Of a stretch of 6,751 nt of DNA, positions 1-4,339 are shown one piece after another. The notes under the pieces are model-generated. The model saw only the letters and a program-made list of their open reading frames with translations. It searched no databases and was not told the origin of the DNA. The stretch comes from Clostridia bacterium (GTDB lineage: Bacteria; Bacillota_A; Clostridia; Oscillospirales; Acutalibacteraceae): contig JAFSAK010000088.1 in NCBI GenBank assembly GCA_017441045.1, forward strand, positions 1 through 6,751. The letters run 5' to 3'. The position numbers were made by a program, and so were the translations under genes. The number at the start of each line of letters is the position of its first letter. Position 1 is the first letter of the stretch.

Positions 1-1
1 A

Positions 2-475
2 CAGGGCGGTTTCGATTATTATCACAATTTATCATCTGCGGATTTGAAGGATTTGGATATATCCGCCACGGAAACCGAGGACGGTAAAACTCTGTTTACC
101 GTAAAAATCAAAAAAGATTTACCTCGGGAAGCCATTGGTTTTTACCGAAGAATAGATGTGAACGGTTTCCGCTCTGTAAAACTTCTGGGCTCATACAAGC
201 ACCAAAACGAATTCTGCAAATCCACCCTCGCCACCGACAAAAAGGACAGTTCAATTATTATGCTTGCGGATATGTACGATGATTTCGTATCCTTCGGCGC
301 GCCACTTAATTCCCATATATACGCCTCCCGAAATCATCTTTCATTGGACGGCGATTTTGTCACGATTCCCGCAGAGGCAAAATACGCCTATATCGGTTTT
401 GACATAAGAAAAGAAGGAGGGTTAAAGGCCGATACCTACTGTGTTATATCGGATATGACCTATGAATTTCTCTGA
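2..475 (+). CDS. C-terminal part of an unrecognised protein (5' end outside window)
   Basis: The reading frame is open to the left edge; the first complete codon is at base 2 (reading QGGFDYYHNLSS...) and the stop TGA is at 473-475. A TTG at 44 could be read as a start, but the uninterrupted frame upstream makes a truncated longer gene more likely. I do not recognise the family. The visible 157 residues have no membrane segment or signal peptide and alternate short beta-like stretches. The end, YAYIGFDIRK...CVISDMTYEFL, resembles the last strands of a jelly-roll (carbohydrate-binding-like) domain, where a final 'D-(D/M)-x-x' strand is common; this is a weak structural guess and not a family assignment. 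The stop overlaps the maf start by 14 bases, so the two genes are probably co-transcribed and translationally coupled. The catalytic or main domain, if any, lies outside the window. Confidence 0.7.
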   Translation, partial: QGGFDYYHNLSSADLKDLDISATETEDGKTLFTVKIKKDLPREAIGFYRRIDVNGFRSVKLLGSYKHQNEFCKSTLATDKKDSSIIMLADMYDDFVSFGAPLNSHIYASRNHLSLDGDFVTIPAEAKYAYIGFDIRKEGGLKADTYCVISDMTYEFL

Positions 476-1031
476 TAATTTTATTCTTGCCTCGGCTTCA
501 CCGAGAAGGCAGGAACTTTTAGAAAAAATTATACCCCATTATACCTGCATCCCCGCCGATATTGATGAAACCATTCCCGAAGGAATAAGCCCCCTTGATG
601 CCCCCGCTTATTTGAGTTTACAAAAGGCAAGGCATATTGGCAAAAACCATCCCGATTCCTTAATAATAGGGGCAGATACCTGCGTAATTTCAGAGGATAG
701 AATTCTCGGCAAACCATCTTCCCGCGAGGATGCGTTTTTAATGCTTAAATCTTTATCGGGGAAAACCCACTTGGTTATAACGGGTTGCGCTATTGTAAAA
801 GGGGGAAAAGAAATCTCCTTCAGCGAGGTAACGAAGGTGGAGTTTTACCCTCTTGCCGATGAAGAAATTAACGCTTATCTTGATACAAATGAGTATTGTG
901 ATAAAGCGGGCGCGTATGGAATTCAAGGAAAGGGCGCGGTGCTCGTTAAAGGCATCTGCGGTGACTATTTTAATGTTGTTGGCCTGCCCGTTGCCCGACT
1001 TTCAAGAGAACTTAAAAATTTCCTTTTGTAA
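462..1031 (+). CDS. maf: Maf family nucleoside triphosphate pyrophosphatase (dTTP/UTP type)
   Basis: This is a complete 189-residue Maf protein, the usual family length. The family hydrolyses non-canonical or excess nucleoside triphosphates to the monophosphate plus pyrophosphate in the cytoplasm, and has been linked to arrest of cell division and house-cleaning of the nucleotide pool. Visible hallmarks are the N-terminal ASASPRR loop (residues 10-16), the acidic DIDE motif (33-36), Lys55, the catalytic-base aspartate in GADT (Asp72), Lys84 in GKP, the KAGAYGIQG segment (148-156) and GDYFNVVGLP (167-176). The AYGIQG form is typical of the YhdE-like dTTPase/UTPase group and not of the YceF-like m7GTP group; that specificity is inferred from the motif alone. 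No clear Shine-Dalgarno sequence precedes the ATG, which lies inside the end of the upstream gene, so translational coupling is likely. A strong terminator follows 28 bases after the stop. Confidence 0.95.
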   Translation: MNFSDNFILASASPRRQELLEKIIPHYTCIPADIDETIPEGISPLDAPAYLSLQKARHIGKNHPDSLIIGADTCVISEDRILGKPSSREDAFLMLKSLSGKTHLVITGCAIVKGGKEISFSEVTKVEFYPLADEEINAYLDTNEYCDKAGAYGIQGKGAVLVKGICGDYFNVVGLPVARLSRELKNFLL

Positions 1032-1035
1032 CCCC

Positions 1036-1057
1036 TGATATATAACCTTAATATAAT
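1036..1057 (+). promoter_or_regulatory. possible promoter -10 region for the CDF gene
   Basis: A perfect TATAAT lies at 1052-1057, and a TGATATATA stretch (extended -10-like) begins at 1036. No good -35 is present: TTGTAA at 1026-1031 is 20 bases from the TATAAT, which is longer than preferred. If used, transcription would start near 1064, inside the left arm of the maf terminator, so the CDF transcript would carry only a shortened hairpin. It is offered because the CDF gene otherwise has almost no room for a promoter after the terminator. AT-rich sequence can mimic -10 boxes by chance. Confidence 0.25.
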
Positions 1058-1059
1058 AG

Positions 1060-1101
1060 AGTGACAGGAAGTGTAAAACCGCTTCCTGTCACTATTTTTT
1101 T
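1060..1101 (+). terminator. Rho-independent terminator after maf
   Basis: A perfect 12-bp stem pairs AGTGACAGGAAG (1060-1071) with CTTCCTGTCACT (1082-1093). The loop is about 10 bases, and one G-C and one G-T pair could shorten it further. An A and then seven Ts (1095-1101) follow, the classical intrinsic terminator layout on the plus strand. It ends the maf transcript. Only 15 bases separate the last T from the ATG of the next gene. Confidence 0.9.
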
Positions 1102-1116
1102 AGGGTTTGATATGAT

Positions 1117-1770
1117 ATGAACTGCAACCTATCCTACGCTCAAAAAACCGTGCGGATAAGCGCCGTTGGGCTTATAGGAAATATATTTTTAAGTGTACTG
1201 AAATTTTCGGGGGGAATATTATCCAACTGCGGCTCCCTTATTAGCGATGGCATACACTCTGCCGCCGATATTTTAGGAAACATAATAATAATTTCAGGAC
1301 TTTGGCTTTCGGGAAAAAGCGGTAAAAAAAGGTTTAATTTTAACCGAGAAAAATTTGAATATATCGCTTCGGCAATTATAGGTTTCTTCTTGCTTGTTAC
1401 GGGAATTTTTATAGGAATTTCCGCTCTCGTTCACATTATAAAGGGTGATTTCGGAGACGCCGAAACCCCTACGCCCCTTGCTCTCATAATTGCAATTATT
1501 GCTTTGGCGGTTAAGGAGTTTTTGTTCCGTTTTACTTATATTTATGCCGCTAAATATGATTCCAAAGCATTGCTTGCCGATGCCTATCATCATCGAAGTG
1601 ATGTTTTCAGTACCCTGGGCGCCCTTATAGGCGTTCTGGTTTCTCGGATTGGATTTCCCATTATGGATAAAATCGCAAGTTTGGGTATTTGTATCCTTAT
1701 ATGTAAGGCCGCGCTGGATATTTTGAAGGATTCTTTAAAAGAAATAACGGATAAAGATTATGAGATATGA
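1117..1770 (+). CDS. Cation diffusion facilitator (CDF) transporter lacking the C-terminal domain
   Basis: This 217-residue membrane protein matches the transmembrane domain of the CDF family, which exports divalent metals (usually Zn2+, also Fe2+, Co2+ or Mn2+) in exchange for protons. About six hydrophobic segments are visible, near residues 14-36, 41-64, 83-108, 120-140, 163-178 and 185-202. The metal-site motifs are intact: HSAAD (His47, Asp51) in TM2 and HHRSD (His158, Asp162) in TM5, a pattern that favours zinc-like substrates. Most CDF proteins have about 290-380 residues with a cytoplasmic dimerisation and metal-sensing domain after TM6. Here the chain ends about 15 residues after TM6 (LKEITDKDYEI), and no remnant is visible downstream. 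CTD-less CDFs are known, so it may still function. The ATG at 1117 is chosen because an earlier ATG at 1112 is closed by a stop after one more codon; the nearest Shine-Dalgarno-like bases (TAGGG, 1101-1105) are weak. Confidence 0.88.
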   Translation: MNCNLSYAQKTVRISAVGLIGNIFLSVLKFSGGILSNCGSLISDGIHSAADILGNIIIISGLWLSGKSGKKRFNFNREKFEYIASAIIGFFLLVTGIFIGISALVHIIKGDFGDAETPTPLALIIAIIALAVKEFLFRFTYIYAAKYDSKALLADAYHHRSDVFSTLGALIGVLVSRIGFPIMDKIASLGICILICKAALDILKDSLKEITDKDYEI

Positions 1771-1799
1771 ACTCGGCATAGCCGAGTTCATATCTCATA
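1759..1799. repeat. perfect 19-bp palindrome overlapping the CDF stop codon
   Basis: The left arm at 1759-1777 and the right arm at 1781-1799 are exact reverse complements, separated by a three-base ATA loop; the core reads GAACTCGGC-ATA-GCCGAGTTC. The left arm encodes the last residues of the CDF protein (Tyr-Glu-Ile) and its TGA stop. No T-run follows on the plus strand (CCTTGCCG comes next), so it is not a classical intrinsic terminator by itself. It could protect the mRNA 3' end, support termination together with the next hairpin, or be a copy of a dispersed REP/MITE-like palindrome. The last reading is inferred from the perfect symmetry and the shared 10-mer GATATGAACT at the CDF start. 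Confidence 0.85.
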
Positions 1800-1822
1800 C
1801 CTTGCCGAAAGCAATTATAACT

Positions 1823-1860
1823 AAGAAGGAACGGCAAATAGCCGTTCCTTCTTTAATTTT
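1823..1860. terminator. probable bidirectional terminator between convergent genes
   Basis: A perfect 13-bp stem pairs AAGAAGGAACGGC (1823-1835) with GCCGTTCCTTCTT (1841-1853) around a five-base AAATA loop. On the plus strand it is followed by TAATTTT; on the minus strand by AGTTATAATT. Both U-tracts are interrupted, so termination strength is moderate. It begins 52 bases after the CDF stop and ends 5 bases past the stop of the minus-strand GH31 gene, as expected for a terminator shared by two converging transcripts. Confidence 0.75.
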
Positions 1861-4339
1861 AATCTTCAAACTCATCTGCAAGGAGCATTAATTGTTCGCG
1901 TATTGCCCCTTCAAAATTTCTTTCTTCGAAGGATTCGAAGTTGATTCGGCAGGTCTTGTAGCGGTGATTATAATTGTCCATATGCATTGCCTGATTTATA
2001 AAGCCCTTTCGGGACATAGAAACCTTTGCGCCTCTTACTATTTTATAAACTCTTTCCTGCAAATCGCCGTTATCGGTAACGAGGTTTTCGCCTTCAATTT
2101 TAAGCTCTATTTCCTCGCTTGTTTTGGCAACAATCGAAAGTGAAACCGTTAGAGTTTCCGCATTATAAGAACTTTCACACGGGACTTCTTTGCCACCTAC
2201 GAATGCGCTAACCTTTATATCCTTATTAAAGCCGCGAAGGTAAATTCTGTATGCGCGGATTTTTGGGATAAGCGAAGTGTCACCCTTTGCGCTTTCAATT
2301 TTAAAGGTAGCGATATCGCCCCACGAAAGTGACATACGGGTAGTAGCAAAGGCGCCTTTTTCAAAGGTTTCATATTCGCCTTCATCTTCATAAAGGGTAA
2401 ACTCACCGTTAGCGCCCGGGAATATATAGATATCCATTTCAGGTTTCGGGCATAATTTATTATCCCTCGCCCTATGAGGTTGCATAGGAACAATGGCGCC
2501 CGCCTTTGCAAATACGGGATAATCTTCGAGTTTTCTATAGAAATCCATTATTCTGCCTTTGCGGCTTACATAGCGTGTGCCGTTAAAGAAATCAAACCAA
2601 TCTCCCTTTGGTAACCAACCCGTTGCTTTGCCGAGATTTACTATGCTATCACTCGGCTCGGTTATGGGACAGATCAAAAGTTCTGATCCAAACATATACT
2701 GATTTTTATATTTATACGCATTATCGCACTTGGGATAATCATAGTATAAAGGTCTTATAAGGGGCTCCCCGTCTTTATGGTTTTTATAAACCATAGTATA
2801 AATATAGGGGAATAACTGATGGCGAAGTCGCAACCACTTTTTAAGCACACCCTCATATTCCTTTCCGTGTCCCCATGGCTCCTTGGCAAGATATTGGTCG
2901 CCGCTGCTATGAAGGCGATTAATGGGTGAAAATACGCCGAATTGAAGCCATCGGGTATAAATTTCGCCGTTCATATATCCGCTTGTATGACCGCCGATAT
3001 CGTGACTCCAGAAGCTATAGCCCACATTAGATGCAGTGGCGGTAAATTCGGGTTGAAAATCCAATGAATCCCAACAAACATAGGTATCTCCCGAAAAACC
3101 TACGGGGTATCTATGGGAACCGGGGCCGCTATATCGGGAGAAGAACATTGGTCTTTTGCCGTCACGCATAATATCAATTATATGATAGTGGTTAAGCATC
3201 CATAAAGGGTCGGCTTTTTCAAGGGGATCTTGTAAATTGCCGTCGCGATTTGCTTCGTGCATCCACCAATAATCCGTTCCTTGCTGCCAATCCATCCACC
3301 AAAAATCAATTCCGTCATTTTCGTAAGGGTGGTGGAGAATGTCAAAGTAGTTTTTCATAAACTCTTTTGATAAAACATTAAATGGCACTCTCTTTTTGGT
3401 GGCAGGGTCAATTCCACAGGCCTTTGCCATTTCTTCATACATATCCTCGTGGGCGGCAACTCCTGCGGCGGGGTGAAGATTAAGAGATGTTTTAATATTC
3501 CTATCTTTTAGTTCCTTGAGGAATTTTTTATAATCGGGGAAAAATTCTTTATTCCAGCTATATCCCGTCCAACCGTATGTAAAACGCCAATCCGCTTCCT
3601 TATACTCATCGGGAACTTTAACGATATGCCAATCCATATCAATTACGCCGACAGAAAACGGCACATCTTCCTCTGCAAATTTATCCATAAGGGCGATATA
3701 ACTATCTTGAGTGTATTTATAAAATCGGCTCCACCAGTTGCCGAGAGCATAGGCGGGAAGCATAGGAGGAGCTCCCGTTAATTTATAGAAATCCTTAACG
3801 GCTTGTTTATAATCAAAACCGTAACCGAAGAAATAAATATCCTTTTCTTCTTTGCGGGTTTCTATCCAACCGTCTTCACCGAGGCACAATGACTCGCTAT
3901 CATCAATAACCGAAAATCCGTTTCTTGATACAACGCCGTTATCGGTGGGCGTTCTGCCGTGGGTCATATCAAGGGTCCTATAGGTGCCGCCCAGAGTTTC
4001 AAACTCCTCACCAAACTTCCACTCGCTTGCGGGTTCGTTTTTAAGTTTGATTTTTAGGGTATCTCCTGTAAACTCGGCATTTTCCTTATAGGTAATAATA
4101 ATTTCATCTGTTTCGGCAGTCAAAATACCGTCGCTTAAATTTGCCGAGAATTTACATTCAGGGAAATCTCTATGAAAAACCACCTGAGTTGCTCTATCCT
4201 CAAACTTGCCTTCCGCCGAATATTCAAGTCGGATAAGGCGGTCGGTTAAAGCGGTAAAACGGTAGTTATTTCCGATTAACATACTCTTTCCGTTTGCTTT
4301 AGGACTAACCTTCCATTTAAATCTTTTATTAATTTCCAT
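1859..4339 (-). CDS. GH31 family glycoside hydrolase (alpha-glucosidase-like), downstream copy
   Basis: This complete 826-residue enzyme belongs to glycoside hydrolase family 31, retaining enzymes acting mostly on alpha-linked glucosides or xylosides. The order is an N-terminal galactose-mutarotase-like beta domain (about 20-185), a TIM barrel (about 190-520), a proximal beta domain, a DUF5110-like beta domain with TLYEDEGEY (648-656), and a predicted helical tail (about 755-826). The nucleophile is Asp350 in FWWMDWQQG and the acid/base is Asp418 in GFSGDT; IDMDW (233-236) and WSHDIGGH (444-451) are further active-site segments. The nucleophile context differs from the canonical W-(I/N)DMNE, so the substrate cannot be named. 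There is no signal peptide, so it is probably cytoplasmic. I chose the ATG at 4339 because MEINKRFKWKVSP begins like the family and GGA lies 7 bases upstream; in-frame ATGs at 4351 and 4363 would add 4 or 8 residues. It overlaps the upstream paralogue by 11 bases, which implies one operon. Confidence 0.93.
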   Translation of the reverse strand: MEINKRFKWKVSPKANGKSMLIGNNYRFTALTDRLIRLEYSAEGKFEDRATQVVFHRDFPECKFSANLSDGILTAETDEIIITYKENAEFTGDTLKIKLKNEPASEWKFGEEFETLGGTYRTLDMTHGRTPTDNGVVSRNGFSVIDDSESLCLGEDGWIETRKEEKDIYFFGYGFDYKQAVKDFYKLTGAPPMLPAYALGNWWSRFYKYTQDSYIALMDKFAEEDVPFSVGVIDMDWHIVKVPDEYKEADWRFTYGWTGYSWNKEFFPDYKKFLKELKDRNIKTSLNLHPAAGVAAHEDMYEEMAKACGIDPATKKRVPFNVLSKEFMKNYFDILHHPYENDGIDFWWMDWQQGTDYWWMHEANRDGNLQDPLEKADPLWMLNHYHIIDIMRDGKRPMFFSRYSGPGSHRYPVGFSGDTYVCWDSLDFQPEFTATASNVGYSFWSHDIGGHTSGYMNGEIYTRWLQFGVFSPINRLHSSGDQYLAKEPWGHGKEYEGVLKKWLRLRHQLFPYIYTMVYKNHKDGEPLIRPLYYDYPKCDNAYKYKNQYMFGSELLICPITEPSDSIVNLGKATGWLPKGDWFDFFNGTRYVSRKGRIMDFYRKLEDYPVFAKAGAIVPMQPHRARDNKLCPKPEMDIYIFPGANGEFTLYEDEGEYETFEKGAFATTRMSLSWGDIATFKIESAKGDTSLIPKIRAYRIYLRGFNKDIKVSAFVGGKEVPCESSYNAETLTVSLSIVAKTSEEIELKIEGENLVTDNGDLQERVYKIVRGAKVSMSRKGFINQAMHMDNYNHRYKTCRINFESFEERNFEGAIREQLMLLADEFED
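2508..2625. repeat. 118-bp tract identical in both GH31 genes (copy in downstream gene)
   Basis: Every base from 2508 to 2625 matches 5011-5128, silent codon positions included, while the flanking sequence differs. It encodes about residues 572-611 of the downstream enzyme, around WLPKGDWFDFFNGTRYVSRK. Both copies are in the same orientation, 2503 bases apart. Confidence 0.9.

Noticed and set aside
411..420. AAGAAGGAGG looks like a strong Shine-Dalgarno sequence.
   Set aside because: It lies about 40 bases before the maf ATG with no start codon at a suitable distance; it encodes the Lys-Glu-Gly-Gly stretch of the upstream protein.
44..475. Complete small protein starting at TTG 44.
   Set aside because: The frame is open to the window edge with no upstream stop and no convincing ribosome binding site before the TTG, so a truncated longer gene is more likely.
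1802..1837. TTGCCG (1802-1807) could pair with CGGCAA (1832-1837), competing with the shared terminator as an antiterminator.
   Set aside because: The alternative stem is only 6 bp with a 24-base loop, against a 13-bp perfect stem with a 5-base loop. It lies downstream of the CDF coding region, where a switch would have little to control.
1892..2143. Open frames antisense to the GH31 genes (for example 1892-2143, 4518-4778, 5445-5738 and 6364-6603 on the plus strand).
   Set aside because: They lie wholly inside well-supported GH31 coding sequence on the other strand, show no recognisable domain, and are expected shadows of long genes.
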